NCBI RefSeq assembly: GCF_012396235.1
Contig: NZ_JAAXPA010000010.1
Coordinates: 186,001-250,000 of the forward strand
Source of the DNA: Rhodococcus opacus
GTDB lineage: Bacteria; Actinomycetota; Actinomycetes; Mycobacteriales; Mycobacteriaceae
Direction of reading: 5' to 3'
Length of the DNA stretch: 64,000 bases
In this document: positions 16,244 through 28,360 of the stretch, piece after piece
How the letters are laid out: every line of letters begins with the position of its first letter
Numbering within the stretch: position 1 is the stretch's first letter
The notes under the pieces: model-generated
The model's input: the letters and a program-made list of their open reading frames with translations, nothing else
Databases searched by the model: none
Told to the model about the DNA's origin: nothing
Program-made: the position numbers and the translations under genes

Positions 16244-18916
16244 GTGCAGACCCACGAGATTCGCCGGCGCTTCCTCGACCATTTCGTCAAGGCAGGCCAC
16301 ACCGAGGTACCCAGCGCCTCGCTGATTCTCGACGATCCGAACCTGCTGTTCGTCAACGCCGGGATGGTGCAGTTCGTGCCGTTCTTCCTCGGCCAGCAGA
16401 CGCCGCCGTACCCGAGGGCGACCAGTGTCCAGAAGTGTGTGCGCACCCTCGACATCGAGAATGTGGGCATCACCACACGGCACAACACGTTCTTCCAGAT
16501 GGCAGGCAACTTCTCGTTCGGCGACTACTTCAAGCGCGACGCGATCAAGCACGCGTGGTCGCTGCTGACCTCGAGCGTCGCCGACGGGGGTTACGGCTTC
16601 GATCCCGAGCGCATCTGGGTGACGGTCTACCTCGACGACGACGAGGCCCGCGACATCTGGCGCGACGAGGTCGGCGTTCCCGAATCGCGAATCCAGCGCC
16701 GCGGCATGGCCGACAACTACTGGTCCATGGGCATTCCCGGCCCCTGCGGCCCGTGCTCGGAGATCTACTACGACCGCGGCCCCGAGTACGGCAAGGAAGG
16801 CGGCCCGGAGGCCGACGAGGACCGCTACATCGAGATCTGGAATCTCGTGTTCATGCAGAACGAGCGTGGCCTCGGCATCAGCAAGGACAACTTCGAGATC
16901 CTCGGCCCGCTGCCGAAGCAGAACATCGACACCGGCATGGGCGTCGAACGCGTCGCGTTCCTGCTCCAGGGCGTCGACAACGTGTACGAGACCGACCTCG
17001 TGCGCCCGGTCATCGCGAAGGCCGAGGAACTGTCGGGCCGCAAGTACGGCGCCGTCCACGACGACGACGTGCGCTTCCGGGTCATCGCCGACCACGCGCG
17101 CACCGCCGCGATGCTCATCGCCGACGGCGTGAACCCCGGCAACGACGGGCGCGGCTACGTCCTGCGCCGCCTGCTGCGGCGCATCGTCCGGTCCGCGAAG
17201 CTGCTCGGCGCCGACAAGCCCAGCATGCGTGAGTTCATCACCGTCGTCCGCGACACGATGGCACCGTCGTACCCCGTCCTCGACACCGACTTCGGCCGCA
17301 TCGAGACGGTCGCGGTGGGGGAGGAGACCGCGTTCCTCAAGACCCTCACGTCCGGCTCGAAGCTGTTCGAAGGCGCCGCCGAGTCGGTGAAGGCGTCCGG
17401 CAAGTCGACGATCGGCGGCGACCAGGCGTTCGCGCTCCACGACACGTACGGTTTCCCGATCGACCTGACCCTGGAGATGGCCGCCGAAGCCGGCCTGACC
17501 GTCGACGAGGAGGGCTTCCGCACGCTGATGGCGGAACAGCGGCAGCGCGCGAAGGACGACGCCCAGGCCCGTAAGCACGCGCACGCCGACCTGACCGTCT
17601 ACAAGGAACTCCTCGACCGCGGACCCACCGAGTTCACCGGATTCCACGAATTGGTCTCCGAGGCACACGTTCTCGCGCTGATCTCGCAGGGGCAGCGGGT
17701 CCCCGTCGCGACGGCCGGCCAGGACGTCGAGGTCATCCTCGACCGCAGCCCCCTGTACGCGGAGGCGGGTGGACAGATCGCCGACCTCGGTACCCTCACC
17801 GGCCCGGGACTGCGGGTGAAGGTCAACGATGTCCAGAAGATCGCCAAGAAGCTGTGGGTCCACAAGGTGACCGTGCAGGAGGGTCAGCTCACCGAGGGCG
17901 ACGTCGTGCTCGCGCAGGTCGACGCCGCGTGGCGCAAGGGTGCCACCCAGGGGCACTCCGGCACGCACATGGTGCACGCCGCGCTGCGACAGGTCCTCGG
18001 CCCCAACGCGGTTCAGGCCGGCTCGCTGAACAAGCCGGGCTACCTGCGTTTCGACTTCTCCTGGCAGGGCGCGCTGACGGAAGCGCAGAAGCAGGACATC
18101 GAGGTCGTCGCGAACGAGGCGGTGGCCGCCGACTACTCGGTGAACACATTCGTCACCGACCTCGACAAGGCGAAGTCGATGGGCGCGATGGCGCTGTTCG
18201 GCGAGAACTACGGCGACGAGGTGCGGGTAGTCGAGATCGGCGGACCGTTCTCGATGGAGCTGTGTGGTGGAACTCACGTGGGCAGCTCCTCGCAGATCGG
18301 CAACGTCACACTGCTCGGTGAGCAGTCCGTCGGTTCCGGTGTGCGCCGCGTCGAGGCCTACGTCGGGCTCGATTCGTACCGTTACCTGGCCAAGGAGCGC
18401 GCGCTCCTCGCCGGTCTGTCGTCGTCGCTGAAGGTGCCCTCGGAAGAAGTGCCTGCCCGCGTCGAGGCGCTGGTGGAGCGACTTCGGGTGGCGGAGAAGG
18501 AACTCGAGCAGACCCGTGCGCAGGCGGTTCTCGCCGCGGCGGGCACGTTCGTCGACAAGGCGCAGCGGGTCGGGCCGGTGCTGCTGGTCGCGGACTCCGC
18601 CCCGGCCGGTGTCGGCGGCAACGACCTGCGTGGGCTCGTCACAGACATCCGCGGCCGGTTCGGCACCCAGCCCGCCGTGGTCGTGCTGCTCGGCGACGTC
18701 GACGGCAAGGTTCCGTTCGTGGTGGCCGTGAACAAGGCGGCTCAGGAACTCGGCGTGGCGGCCGGCGACCTCGTGAAGGGATTCGGTCCGAAGATCGGCG
18801 GCCGCGGAGGCGGAAAGGCCGACATGGCACAGGGTTCCGGTTCCGACACCAGCGGAATTGCGGCCGCCCTCGACGCTGTCCGGGGACAAGTGGCGGACAA
18901 GGTGGGGAGCCAGTAG
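16244..18916 (+). CDS. alaS: Alanyl-tRNA synthetase
   Basis: The 890-residue product starts TQEIR-style ([18 protein letters not shown]). It has the class II aminoacylation domain ([25 protein letters not shown]), the editing domain with HSGTH and CGGTHV zinc/active-site motifs, and the C-Ala domain rich in glycine at the end. It charges tRNA-Ala with alanine and clears Ser/Gly mischarging. GTG 16244 is chosen because AAGGAT lies about 8 bp upstream and family members begin at this residue; an in-frame extension to 16211 is not conserved. It heads a run with ruvX, mltG and aroE. Confidence 0.97.
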   Translation: MQTHEIRRRFLDHFVKAGHTEVPSASLILDDPNLLFVNAGMVQFVPFFLGQQTPPYPRATSVQKCVRTLDIENVGITTRHNTFFQMAGNFSFGDYFKRDAIKHAWSLLTSSVADGGYGFDPERIWVTVYLDDDEARDIWRDEVGVPESRIQRRGMADNYWSMGIPGPCGPCSEIYYDRGPEYGKEGGPEADEDRYIEIWNLVFMQNERGLGISKDNFEILGPLPKQNIDTGMGVERVAFLLQGVDNVYETDLVRPVIAKAEELSGRKYGAVHDDDVRFRVIADHARTAAMLIADGVNPGNDGRGYVLRRLLRRIVRSAKLLGADKPSMREFITVVRDTMAPSYPVLDTDFGRIETVAVGEETAFLKTLTSGSKLFEGAAESVKASGKSTIGGDQAFALHDTYGFPIDLTLEMAAEAGLTVDEEGFRTLMAEQRQRAKDDAQARKHAHADLTVYKELLDRGPTEFTGFHELVSEAHVLALISQGQRVPVATAGQDVEVILDRSPLYAEAGGQIADLGTLTGPGLRVKVNDVQKIAKKLWVHKVTVQEGQLTEGDVVLAQVDAAWRKGATQGHSGTHMVHAALRQVLGPNAVQAGSLNKPGYLRFDFSWQGALTEAQKQDIEVVANEAVAADYSVNTFVTDLDKAKSMGAMALFGENYGDEVRVVEIGGPFSMELCGGTHVGSSSQIGNVTLLGEQSVGSGVRRVEAYVGLDSYRYLAKERALLAGLSSSLKVPSEEVPARVEALVERLRVAEKELEQTRAQAVLAAAGTFVDKAQRVGPVLLVADSAPAGVGGNDLRGLVTDIRGRFGTQPAVVVLLGDVDGKVPFVVAVNKAAQELGVAAGDLVKGFGPKIGGRGGGKADMAQGSGSDTSGIAAALDAVRGQVADKVGSQ

Positions 18917-18918
18917 CG

Positions 18919-19455
18919 GTGGATCACGCGGAACAGGGTCCGGATCGACCGGGAGTCGACGACCCTGGGCGTGGTCGGCGCATCGGCATCGATGTGGGCA
19001 GCGTCCGGATCGGCGTCGCGTCGAGCGACCCCGACGGGATCCTCGCCACCCCCGTGGAGACGGTGCCCCGGTCCAAGGAGCGGGGACCCGACGCGCCGGA
19101 TATCCGGCGCATTGCCGACATTGTCGAGGAATACGAGGCCGTGGAGGTTATCGTCGGTCTGCCGCAGACCTTGCGGGGTGAACGGGGGAAGGCCGCCTCG
19201 ATCGCTACTGTGTTCGCGAAGCGATTGCGAAGGAAGGTCGACCCGGTACCGGTGCGGATGGCGGACGAACGTCTGACGACCGTCACTGCCGCGCGGGCGC
19301 TTCGCGAGAGCGGTGTCAGTGCGAGGGGCCAGCGTCCTGTGATCGACCAGGCTGCGGCGGTGGCGATCTTGCAGGGATGGTTGGACGAGCGGAGCAGGTC
19401 GGTGAATGCAGGGGATTCAGGTGGGGACGTGCAGCTACCGGAGGGAGGCCAGTGA
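18919..19455 (+). CDS. ruvX: Holliday junction resolvase-like nuclease (YqgF/RuvX)
   Basis: The 178-residue product has an RNase H-like fold, with first-strand catalytic Asp in [29 protein letters not shown] in the middle, and [15 protein letters not shown] and [14 protein letters not shown] at the end. YqgF/RuvX proteins process 16S rRNA or nucleic acid junctions. It begins 2 bp after the alaS stop and overlaps mltG by 4 bp (GTGA). The 20 residues before the conserved core and about 20 at the C-terminus are non-conserved. Confidence 0.93.
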   Translation: MDHAEQGPDRPGVDDPGRGRRIGIDVGSVRIGVASSDPDGILATPVETVPRSKERGPDAPDIRRIADIVEEYEAVEVIVGLPQTLRGERGKAASIATVFAKRLRRKVDPVPVRMADERLTTVTAARALRESGVSARGQRPVIDQAAAVAILQGWLDERSRSVNAGDSGGDVQLPEGGQ

Positions 19456-21161
19456 GCAATCATCGGCGACCCGTAGGTGAGCGACCCGAATTCCAGTACG
19501 TCCCCCGCGAACCCCGACGGCACCGCTACCTCGACGAGGACGACGACCAGGTCGACTACGCGCCGCCCGCCGAGGACGACGACGTCGTCACCACGGGGCG
19601 CCACGCGGTGGTGTACGACGACCGTCACGTCGACGAACCCCACGCCGACTACACGGAACCGGTGTACGAGCAGTCCGCGTACGAGAACCCGGTATACGAG
19701 CAGCCGTTCGATCCCGAGCCCGTCTACGAGGACGGATACGGTCCCCGTTCGTACGGCGACGCCCACGCCTACCGGGCACCGGCAGTCGACGACCGCGCGT
19801 ACGACGAGCCCGCCTACGCCGACGAGCCGGTGCATGTCGACGAGCAGTACGAGGCCCACACCTATCCCGACGACCGCTACGACACACCGCCCGACGAGCC
19901 CGATGTCGCGTTCGCGGAGGCCGAGACGCAGATAATCTCGGCGATCCCCGAGGAGATCCCACCGACGCGCGCCCACGCCCGCACGCAGGCCCGCCGCCGC
20001 AAACAGGCCAAGGGCCGCGCACGCCGAGGAAAACTGTTCGGCGCCCTCGCGGCCGCGACGGTCCTGATAGTGCTGGTCGGCATCGTGTTCGTCGGCGGCA
20101 AGATGTTCTTCGGCGGTCCCGACGCCCCCGCGGACTACGCGGGTCCGGGTGGTCCCGAAGTGGTCGTGCAGGTCCATCCGGGCGACACCGCCGAGGAGAT
20201 CGCCTCCACTCTGGCCGAGCGGGACGTCGTCGCCAGCGGATCAGCCTTCTTCAACGCCGCAGTCCAGAGCAACGCGATGAACTCGGTGCAACCCGGCTTC
20301 TACAGCCTCTCGACCCAGATCCCGGCAGATGATGCCGTGCAAGAACTGGTCGACCCTGCCTCCCGCGTCGGGCAGATGATCATCTCCGAGGGCAGGCAAC
20401 TCCACGACACCACCGATGTGCAGACGGGGGCCAAGAAGAAGGGGATCTACACCCTGATCTCCGAGGCTAGTTGCATCGGTGAGGCCGGCCAGGAGCAGTG
20501 CATCGGTTACGACGACCTCAACGCCGCCGGTGCGGGCGACCTGTCCGCGCTCGGGGTTCCCGACTGGGCGAAGGACGCGGTCGCCGGTGTTCCGGACCGC
20601 GATCGTCAGCTCGAGGGACTGATCGCCGCGGGCAGCTGGGATTTCGATCCGACCGCCGGCCCCGCCGCCATACTCCAGAGGCTGGTCACCGAGAGTTCCG
20701 CGAGCTACGAGAAGACCGGCATCCTCACCGCGGGCAACCAGGTCGGCCTCACGCCGTACAAGATGCTGATCGCGGCGTCACTGGTGGAGCGGGAGGCGAT
20801 GCCGGACGACTTCTCGAAGGTCGCTCGCGTCATCCTCAACCGGCTCGCCGTCAACCAGGCGCTGCAGTTCGACTCGACGGTCAACTACGCGCTCGACACC
20901 ACCGAACTGGCCACCACCGACGCCGACCGCGCACAGGTGACACCCTGGAACACGTACGCCAGCCCCGGGCTGCCCGCGACGCCGATCTCCTCGCCGAGCA
21001 TCGGAGCGTTGCAGGCCGTCGAACAACCGGCGCCGGGCGACTGGATCTACTTCGTGACGGTCGATTCGAAGGGCACGACCCTGTTCACGAAGAGTTACGA
21101 CGAACACCTGGCCAACATCGACCAGGCCCTGAACAACGGGATTCTCAACAGTGGACGATGA
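19452..21161 (+). CDS. mltG: Endolytic murein transglycosylase
   Basis: The 569-residue product has a cytoplasmic N-terminal region of about 195 residues, very rich in Asp, Glu, Tyr and Pro with imperfect [13 protein letters not shown] repeats. A basic stretch and a single transmembrane helix (about 196-216) follow, then an external LysM-like region and the YceG catalytic domain. The likely catalytic Glu446 sits in ASLVEREAM. MltG cuts nascent glycan strands at the membrane and sets their length. The long acidic N-terminus is typical of actinobacteria but not of enterobacterial MltG (about 340 residues). GTG at 19452 overlaps the ruvX stop. Confidence 0.93.
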   Translation: MSNHRRPVGERPEFQYVPREPRRHRYLDEDDDQVDYAPPAEDDDVVTTGRHAVVYDDRHVDEPHADYTEPVYEQSAYENPVYEQPFDPEPVYEDGYGPRSYGDAHAYRAPAVDDRAYDEPAYADEPVHVDEQYEAHTYPDDRYDTPPDEPDVAFAEAETQIISAIPEEIPPTRAHARTQARRRKQAKGRARRGKLFGALAAATVLIVLVGIVFVGGKMFFGGPDAPADYAGPGGPEVVVQVHPGDTAEEIASTLAERDVVASGSAFFNAAVQSNAMNSVQPGFYSLSTQIPADDAVQELVDPASRVGQMIISEGRQLHDTTDVQTGAKKKGIYTLISEASCIGEAGQEQCIGYDDLNAAGAGDLSALGVPDWAKDAVAGVPDRDRQLEGLIAAGSWDFDPTAGPAAILQRLVTESSASYEKTGILTAGNQVGLTPYKMLIAASLVEREAMPDDFSKVARVILNRLAVNQALQFDSTVNYALDTTELATTDADRAQVTPWNTYASPGLPATPISSPSIGALQAVEQPAPGDWIYFVTVDSKGTTLFTKSYDEHLANIDQALNNGILNSGR

Positions 21162-21978
21162 AGTGGTGACCGCACGCAAAGCTGCGGTGCTGGGCAGCCC
21201 GATCGCGCATTCGCGCTCGCCGCAACTGCACCTCGCGGCGTACCGGGCGCTCGGTCTCACCGGGTGGACGTACGACCGGATCGAGTGCGACGGGGAGCGG
21301 CTGCCCGGCCTGGTGTCCGGGCTCGGCCCGGAATGGGTCGGTCTGTCCGTCACGATGCCGGGCAAGATCGCCGCACTCGAATTCGCGTCCGAGCGCACCG
21401 AACGGGCGGTGGCGATCGGCTCGGCGAACACCCTCGTCCGTTTCGAGGGTGGCTGGCGTGCCGACTGCACCGATGTCGACGGGGTCAGCGGTGCGCTCAC
21501 CGCGGGTGGTGTCGGAACCATCGCGGGCGGCGAGGCGGTCGTCGTCGGCGCCGGGGGAACGGCGAGGCCCGCGCTCGTGGCGCTCGCCGACATGGGCGTG
21601 AAATCGGTGACCGTGGTGGCACGGGACGCGGGTCGCGCGGCAGGTGCACTGGGGTGCGCGGAATCGGTGGGGCTCGACGTCCGGTTGCTCGGCTTCGACA
21701 GCCCGGAACTCGGTGCCCGGTGCGCGGCGGCGTCCGCGCTCGTCAGCACCGTTCCGTCCGCCGCGATCACCGAGTACGCGGACATTCTCGGGCGGGCGCC
21801 GTTCGTGCTCGACGCGATCTACGACCCGTGGCCGACCCCGCTGGCCGCGGCGGTCGAGGCGGCCGGGGGAACCGTCGTCGGCGGGCTCTCGATGCTCCTG
21901 CACCAGGCGTTCGGGCAGGTGGAGCAGTTTACCGGTCGCCCGGCGCCGCGCGAGGCGATGGCAGCCGCTCTGGGCTAG
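21151..21978 (+). CDS. aroE: Shikimate dehydrogenase
   Basis: The 275-residue product starts with the substrate-binding AVLGSPIAHSRSPQLH, has SVTMPGK (catalytic Lys) and the cofactor loop VVVGAGGTARPAL, and ends with GLSMLLHQAFGQVEQFTG. It reduces 3-dehydroshikimate to shikimate with NADPH. The usual NVTIPFK reads SVTMPGK, and DNTDG reads CTDVDG, a variant seen in actinobacteria. GTG 21151 overlaps the mltG end by 11 bp; GTG at 21163 or 21166 are alternatives. Further aro genes lie about 0.8 kb downstream. Confidence 0.93.
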   Translation: MDDEVVTARKAAVLGSPIAHSRSPQLHLAAYRALGLTGWTYDRIECDGERLPGLVSGLGPEWVGLSVTMPGKIAALEFASERTERAVAIGSANTLVRFEGGWRADCTDVDGVSGALTAGGVGTIAGGEAVVVGAGGTARPALVALADMGVKSVTVVARDAGRAAGALGCAESVGLDVRLLGFDSPELGARCAAASALVSTVPSAAITEYADILGRAPFVLDAIYDPWPTPLAAAVEAAGGTVVGGLSMLLHQAFGQVEQFTGRPAPREAMAAALG

Positions 21979-22008
21979 TTGTCCACAGGCCGGACCGCCG
22001 TCCACAGG
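21979..22008 (+). repeat. Two DnaA-box-like 9-mers between aroE and the prepilin peptidase gene
   Basis: TTGTCCACA (21979-21987) matches the actinobacterial DnaA box. CCGTCCACA follows at 21998-22006, two bases off. Both continue as GTCCACAGG with a 19-bp period. They lie just after the aroE stop. Confidence 0.4.
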
Positions 22009-22023
22009 TCGGTTGTCGTGCCA

Positions 22024-22048
22024 GGTCACGGTGATCGACACCGTGACC
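22024..22048. terminator. Perfect 9-bp hairpin upstream of the prepilin peptidase gene
   Basis: GGTCACGGT (22024-22032) and ACCGTGACC (22040-22048) pair perfectly around a 7-nt loop. No T run follows. It may end aroE transcription, or be an operator or translational element, since the peptidase ATG is 10 bp away. Confidence 0.35.
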
Positions 22049-22057
22049 CGGTCACGC

Positions 22058-22672
22058 ATGCTGCTCGGTATGTGGTGGCTGATCGCGGCGAGTGTGGTGG
22101 CAGGTGCGGGTGTGGGATGGGCAGCCCGGTTGACGTCCGGCCTGTTCGTGGGAAGGGTGCGGCCGGGCTGGTGCGAGGCGGTGTGCGCCGTCGGCGTCGC
22201 CGTCACGGTGTGGGCCTGCTCCGCCGCATCCGCCCCGTGGGTGCTGCCGTGTGCGCTGGCGTTCTGGTGGTGGTGTGTGAGTCTCGCCGCCACCGACCTG
22301 TGTGCGCGGAGGCTGCCGAACCTACTGACCCTGCCCGGATTCCTCGCGATCGTCGTCGGCGGTGCCGCGACCGGATCCGCGGCCGCCGCCGTGATCGGCG
22401 GGTTCCTGCTGGCGGCCGCGTATCTCGCCCTGTACCTGGGCGCACCTGGTGCGGTCGGTGCGGGTGACGTGAAACTCGCACTCGGAGTCGGCGCGGCCGC
22501 CGGGCTGGCCGGGGGAGAGGCCTGGGTGCTCGCGGCCGGGCTCGCGCCGGCGCTCACAGCGCTGGCGGGCGGCATCGTCCTCGCCGTCCGGCGTTCGCCG
22601 TCGCCGCTCCCGCACGGCCCCGCCATGTGTGCCGCGACACTGGTTGCGCTGTTCGCCGCGCACGTCGCCTGA
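22058..22672 (+). CDS. A24-family prepilin peptidase-like membrane protein
   Basis: The product of about 204 residues is highly hydrophobic, with 5-6 transmembrane segments, and carries the two catalytic aspartates of type IV prepilin peptidases: one in AATDLCARRLPN and the other in GAGDVKLALG. It lacks the N-terminal methylase domain of PilD, as usual for the short TadV/Rv2551c-type enzymes. It probably cleaves Flp or Com-type pilin precursors; none is encoded in this window. ATG 22058 is favoured; GTG 22031 and ATG 22070 are possible. Confidence 0.85.
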   Translation: MLLGMWWLIAASVVAGAGVGWAARLTSGLFVGRVRPGWCEAVCAVGVAVTVWACSAASAPWVLPCALAFWWWCVSLAATDLCARRLPNLLTLPGFLAIVVGGAATGSAAAAVIGGFLLAAAYLALYLGAPGAVGAGDVKLALGVGAAAGLAGGEAWVLAAGLAPALTALAGGIVLAVRRSPSPLPHGPAMCAATLVALFAAHVA

Positions 22673-22747
22673 GCGGGTCCGCGCACGGCACGCGGTTGGG
22701 AGGACCACCGTCACTGCCGGGCGCGGCGACATGGAAGGATATTGGGC

Positions 22748-23935
22748 GTGCTGCGCTGGATAACTGCCGGAGAATCCCATGGTCCCGCCCTCGTCGCGAT
22801 GCTCGAGGGGATGGTCGCGGGCGTCGAAGTGACGTCCGAGGACATCTCGACCCAACTCGCGCGACGCCGCCTCGGCTACGGCCGCGGTGCGCGGATGAAG
22901 TTCGAGGCCGACAAGGTCACCATCGTCGGTGGTGTGCGCCACGGGCGGACGCTCGGCGGTCCGATCGCCGTCGAGGTGGGCAATACGGAGTGGCCCAAGT
23001 GGGAAACCATCATGTCCGCGGACCCGGTGGACGCCGAACTGCTCGCCGATCAGGCGCGGAATGCGCCGCTCACCCGTCCGCGCCCCGGTCACGCCGACTA
23101 CTCGGGCATGCTCAAGTACGGATTCGACGACGCCCGCCCGGTTCTCGAACGCGCGAGTGCACGCGAGACCGCGGCCCGGGTCGCGGCCGCGACGTTCGCC
23201 CGTAGCTTCCTCCGCCAGGTGTTCGGCGTCGAGGTGCTGTCCCACGTGATCTCCATCGGCGCGTCCGACCCGTACGTCGGCCCCGAACCCACCGGGTCGG
23301 ATCTGGCGGCGATCGATGCCAGCCCGGTACGCGCCTTCGACAAGGCCGCCGAGGAATCGATGATCGCCGAGATCGAAGCCGCCAAGCGTGACGGCGACAC
23401 CCTCGGCGGGGTCGTCGAGGTCGTCATCCACGGCCTCCCCGTGGGTCTCGGATCGTTCATCAGCGGCGCGGACCGCCTCGACGCCCGTCTCGCGTCCGCT
23501 CTGATGGGAATCCAGGCCATCAAGGGTGTCGAGGTCGGCGACGGCTTCGAGACCGCGCGCCGTCGCGGCAGCCAGGCGCACGACGAGATGCGTCCGGGCC
23601 CGGACGGAATCCTGCGTTCGACCAACCGCGCGGGCGGTCTCGAGGGCGGCATGACCAACGGGGAGGCGCTCCGCGTTCGCGCGGCGATGAAGCCGATCTC
23701 GACCGTCCCGCGCGCACTGGCCACCGTCGACATGTCGACCGGTGAGGAAGCCGTGGCCATTCACCAGCGGTCCGACGTGTGCGCGGTGCCCGCCGCCGGT
23801 GTCGTGGCCGAGGCGATGGTCGCGTTGGTCGTCGCCCAGGCGGCACTCGAGAAGTTCGGGGGCGACTCGGTTGCCGAGACGACCGCCAACTACGAGCGTT
23901 ACGCGTCGGGCGTCGCAGCTCGGCTCGCGCGATGA
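22748..23935 (+). CDS. aroC: Chorismate synthase
   Basis: The 395-residue product matches the family throughout: [16 protein letters not shown] at the start, [15 protein letters not shown], a central [13 protein letters not shown], and [17 protein letters not shown] with ALATVDM near the end. It eliminates phosphate from EPSP to give chorismate and needs reduced FMN. The start is GTG 22748, with GAAGGA 8 bp upstream; a TTG six bases earlier is too close to that site. It heads the aroC-aroK-aroB unit. Confidence 0.97.
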   Translation: MLRWITAGESHGPALVAMLEGMVAGVEVTSEDISTQLARRRLGYGRGARMKFEADKVTIVGGVRHGRTLGGPIAVEVGNTEWPKWETIMSADPVDAELLADQARNAPLTRPRPGHADYSGMLKYGFDDARPVLERASARETAARVAAATFARSFLRQVFGVEVLSHVISIGASDPYVGPEPTGSDLAAIDASPVRAFDKAAEESMIAEIEAAKRDGDTLGGVVEVVIHGLPVGLGSFISGADRLDARLASALMGIQAIKGVEVGDGFETARRRGSQAHDEMRPGPDGILRSTNRAGGLEGGMTNGEALRVRAAMKPISTVPRALATVDMSTGEEAVAIHQRSDVCAVPAAGVVAEAMVALVVAQAALEKFGGDSVAETTANYERYASGVAARLAR

Positions 23936-23970
23936 CCAGCCGGTCTGCCGTCGCGTCGGGGCGGTGACGG

Positions 23971-25687
<1,717 letters not shown>

Positions 25688-25709
25688 CGTAGCGGCACGA
25701 AAGCGAGAG

Positions 25710-25743
25710 GCGGCGGTGTGAGCGAGTGCGCTCACACCGCCGC
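25710..25743. terminator. Bidirectional hairpin between aroB and the B-4DMT gene
   Basis: A perfect 15-bp stem (25710-25724 with 25729-25743) and an AGTG loop lie between two convergent genes. Pairing is GC-rich and no long T run follows, as is common in actinobacteria. Confidence 0.8.
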
Positions 25744-25775
25744 GTCGTCTGTCGGTGTGGTGAAGCCGAGGGCTG

Positions 25776-26522
25776 TTACTCGCCGCGGCGAGGGTCGTCG
25801 GTGGTGCGCTTCCCGAGGTCGACAGGATCCTGCCACCCGGTGTCCCCGCCCTGCGGCTGATCGAGGTCGGACGTGTCCTCGCGGTAGTTGTGCACCGGTT
25901 CGAACACGGCCGTGTCGGCGTCGGACCCGGCGTAACCGGTGTCCGCGGTCTGCTCGTAGGCCTGGCCGGGGTAGTTCTGTCCGTAGCCCTCGTCGTCGGC
26001 GACGGCTGCTGCTGCGGTTCCCCCCGCTGCGGCCCCTGCGGCCGTTCCGGCACCGTGCACCGCCGGCCGACGTTCGCTGCGGTCCTTCTCCGTCTTCCTG
26101 GACTCGCGGCTGACGAAGAACCGGCCGAGGAACACGGCGAGCATGGCCGGCACGAAGATCAGCAGGACCGTGAACGCGGCCCCGGACGTGATCTCGAAGA
26201 AGAACGAGTTCTGGGTGACGTTGAGGGACGGAATCAGGTTGGCCAGCCAGCTCCCTACACCCGCGACGATGCCGCCGAGCAGGGCCGCTTTCAACCACAG
26301 CATCGTCAGGTCGGCGCCGTCCTCCGGCTCGGGGTTCCGGCGACGGTCCCGGATGCCGTCGATGCCGGCCCAGATCAGTGCCACGAACACGACGATCAGC
26401 AGTGCGAGCCATCTCAGAGCGGAACCCTGGAGGGGCCACTGTGTGATCGACACACCGAGGATCACACGAACGAAAACATGTATCAGGGCCATGCCGAGGC
26501 CGCGTACCACCCACGCATTCAT
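25776..26522 (-). CDS. B-4DMT-like four-helix membrane protein with disordered tail
   Basis: The 248-residue product has four predicted membrane segments in the first half, including GLGMALIHVFVRVILGV, LRWLALLIVVFVALIWAGI, WLKAALLGGIVAGVGSWL and FTVLLIFVPAMLAVFLGRFF. A hydrophilic tail of about 110 residues follows, rich in Asp, Gly, Tyr and Ala. The arrangement matches the actinobacterial B-4DMT/Rv2536-type proteins, whose substrate is unproven. ATG 26522 is chosen over GTG 26528 because relatives begin MN-x-W. It lies divergently from pepQ, as in mycobacteria. Confidence 0.8.
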   Translation of the reverse strand: MNAWVVRGLGMALIHVFVRVILGVSITQWPLQGSALRWLALLIVVFVALIWAGIDGIRDRRRNPEPEDGADLTMLWLKAALLGGIVAGVGSWLANLIPSLNVTQNSFFFEITSGAAFTVLLIFVPAMLAVFLGRFFVSRESRKTEKDRSERRPAVHGAGTAAGAAAGGTAAAAVADDEGYGQNYPGQAYEQTADTGYAGSDADTAVFEPVHNYREDTSDLDQPQGGDTGWQDPVDLGKRTTDDPRRGE

Positions 26523-26534
26523 GGGCACAGCGTA
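26523..26534 (-). promoter_or_regulatory. -10 element with probable leaderless start (B-4DMT gene)
   Basis: On the minus strand TACGCT (26534-26529) ends 6 bp before the ATG at 26522. No ribosome site is seen. Confidence 0.4.
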
Positions 26535-26549
26535 ACGAGCGGGTTTTCA

Positions 26550-26573
26550 CCCGTGTGGTCTAACCCACACGGG
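26550..26573. promoter_or_regulatory. Palindrome in the divergent region before pepQ
   Basis: CCCGTGTGG (26550-26558) and CCACACGGG (26565-26573) form a perfect 9-bp inverted repeat with a 6-bp spacer, between two divergent genes. An operator is more likely than a terminator given the orientation. Confidence 0.4.
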
Positions 26574-26645
26574 CGCGCTCTGGAACCTGTTCTCGCCACT
26601 GGACGGGTGCCGTCGATCCGCGCCCTCCGGGTGGCGATTTGCCGG

Positions 26646-26659
26646 TACGTTTGACGACA
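26646..26659 (+). promoter_or_regulatory. -10 element with probable leaderless start (pepQ)
   Basis: TACGTT (26646-26651) ends 7 bp before the ATG at 26659, with no Shine-Dalgarno. Confidence 0.45.
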
Positions 26660-27762
26660 TGCCTGCTGATCATGGTTCGCGGCGCGCAGCGCTGCGCGCG
26701 GCCCTCGCCGCCCGGGATCTCGACGCGCTTCTGGTGACGAATCTGGTGAACATCCGCTATCTCACCGGGTTCACCGGGTCCAACGCCGCCCTGCTCGTGC
26801 ATGCCGCCGACGCCGAGGGCGCCGAGGAGCGCACCGTCATCTGCACCGACGGCCGCTATCTCACGCAGGTCGGGGAACAGGTTCCCGATCTGCGGGCCGA
26901 GATCGCCCGCGCCAGCGCCGCGCACCTCATCGAATCGGTGGGGCGGCGGAGTCCGTCCTCGCTGGCGTTCGAGAGTCACGTGGTCACGGTGGACGAGTTC
27001 GCGGCCTGGTCGGTGCTCGCGCCGGACGCGCGGCTCGATCCCGTTCCGGGTCTCGTCGAGGAACTGCGGATGGTGAAGGACGATTTCGAGGTCGGTTTGC
27101 TGCGGGCGGCGTGCCTGGCTGCCGACTCCGCGCTCGCCGAGCTGATCGAGCGTGGGGGCCTGCGCCCCGGGCGTACCGAGAAGGAGGTGGGCCGGGAACT
27201 CGAGGCGCTGATGCTCGCGCACGGTGCCGACGGCATCTCGTTCGAGACCATCGTCGCGGCGGGCGCCAACTCGGCGATCCCGCACCATCGCCCGACCGAG
27301 GCGGTGCTCGCCGGCGGTGATTTCGTGAAGCTGGACTTCGGTGCCGAGGTCGGCGGGTACCACTCGGACATGACCAGAACGTATGTCCTGGGGCAGGCCG
27401 CCGACTGGCAACGGGACGTGTATGCGCTGGTCGCGCGGTCGCAGGAGGCTGGACGGCACGCGCTGCGCCCGGGGGCAGAGGTGTCCGCCGTGGACGGTGC
27501 TGCCCGCCGGGTCATCGAGGACGCGGGCTACGGGGAACTGTTCCTGCACGGGCTCGGACACGGCGTCGGCCTGGAGATCCACGAAGCTCCGGGAATCGGC
27601 AAGCTGGGCACCGGTACACTTCTGGACGGTGCGGCGGTGACCGTCGAGCCGGGCGTGTACTTCTCCGGGCGCGGAGGCGTGCGGATCGAGGACACGCTCG
27701 TGGTTCGTGAGCAGGGACCGGAGCTGCTCACACTCACCACCAAAGACCTGACTGTCGTGTAG
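26659..27762 (+). CDS. pepQ: Xaa-Pro aminopeptidase / dipeptidase (M24)
   Basis: The 367-residue product has the creatinase N-terminal domain ([18 protein letters not shown]) and the M24 pita-bread catalytic domain. Metal ligands are visible in [20 protein letters not shown] (two Asp), [15 protein letters not shown] (His) and VTVEPGVYF plus VRIEDTLVV (two Glu). It removes N-terminal residues before proline or splits X-Pro dipeptides. It is followed 34 bp later by efp, the usual actinobacterial order; EF-P rescues ribosomes at proline runs, so the pairing links proline metabolism and translation. Confidence 0.93.
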   Translation: MPADHGSRRAALRAALAARDLDALLVTNLVNIRYLTGFTGSNAALLVHAADAEGAEERTVICTDGRYLTQVGEQVPDLRAEIARASAAHLIESVGRRSPSSLAFESHVVTVDEFAAWSVLAPDARLDPVPGLVEELRMVKDDFEVGLLRAACLAADSALAELIERGGLRPGRTEKEVGRELEALMLAHGADGISFETIVAAGANSAIPHHRPTEAVLAGGDFVKLDFGAEVGGYHSDMTRTYVLGQAADWQRDVYALVARSQEAGRHALRPGAEVSAVDGAARRVIEDAGYGELFLHGLGHGVGLEIHEAPGIGKLGTGTLLDGAAVTVEPGVYFSGRGGVRIEDTLVVREQGPELLTLTTKDLTVV

Positions 27763-27796
27763 ACGGTTTCGACCTTATCGAGGAGACGCGAAGCAA

Positions 27797-28360
27797 GTGG
27801 CTTCCACTAGTGATTTCAAGAACGGCCTGGTCCTGCAGATCGAGGGCCAGCTGTGGACGATTACCGAGTTCCAGCACGTGAAGCCCGGCAAGGGTCCCGC
27901 GTTCGTGCGCACCAAGTTGAAGAACGTGCTCTCGGGCAAGGTCGTCGACAAGACGTTCAACGCCGGCGTCAAGGTGGACACGGCCACGGTCGACCGCCGC
28001 GACATGACGTACCTGTACCACGACGGCACCGACTACATCTTCATGGACGGCGACACGTACGACCAGATCTCGATCAGCGAGGCCACGGTGGGCGACGGTG
28101 CCCGCTTCATGCTCGAGAACATGGCCGTGCAGGTTGCGACGCACGAAGACGTTCCGCTGTTCGTGGAACTGCCCGTCACCGTCGAACTGGTGGTCCAGCA
28201 CACCGATCCCGGTCTGCAGGGCGACCGCTCCACCGGTGGCACCAAGCCGGCCACCCTCGAGACCGGAGCCGAGATCAACGTTCCGCTGTTCATCAACACC
28301 GGCGACAAGCTGAAGGTCGATTCCCGCGACGGCAACTACCTCGGGCGTGTGAATTCCTGA
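27797..28360 (+). CDS. efp: Translation elongation factor P
   Basis: The 187-residue product has three OB-like domains: the KOW-like N-terminal domain with the tip [10 protein letters not shown] (Lys32, the residue that is modified or acts bare in other bacteria), the central [12 protein letters not shown] and the C-terminal [12 protein letters not shown]. It relieves ribosome stalling at polyproline. The start is GTG 27797 with AGGAG upstream. No EpmA/EpmB-type modification genes are seen in the window. Confidence 0.97.
   Translation: MASTSDFKNGLVLQIEGQLWTITEFQHVKPGKGPAFVRTKLKNVLSGKVVDKTFNAGVKVDTATVDRRDMTYLYHDGTDYIFMDGDTYDQISISEATVGDGARFMLENMAVQVATHEDVPLFVELPVTVELVVQHTDPGLQGDRSTGGTKPATLETGAEINVPLFINTGDKLKVDSRDGNYLGRVNS

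Noticed and set aside
16100-18889. A 929-codon open frame antisense to alaS
   Set aside because: Shadow of a clearly real gene; composition rich in Arg, His and Val with no motif.
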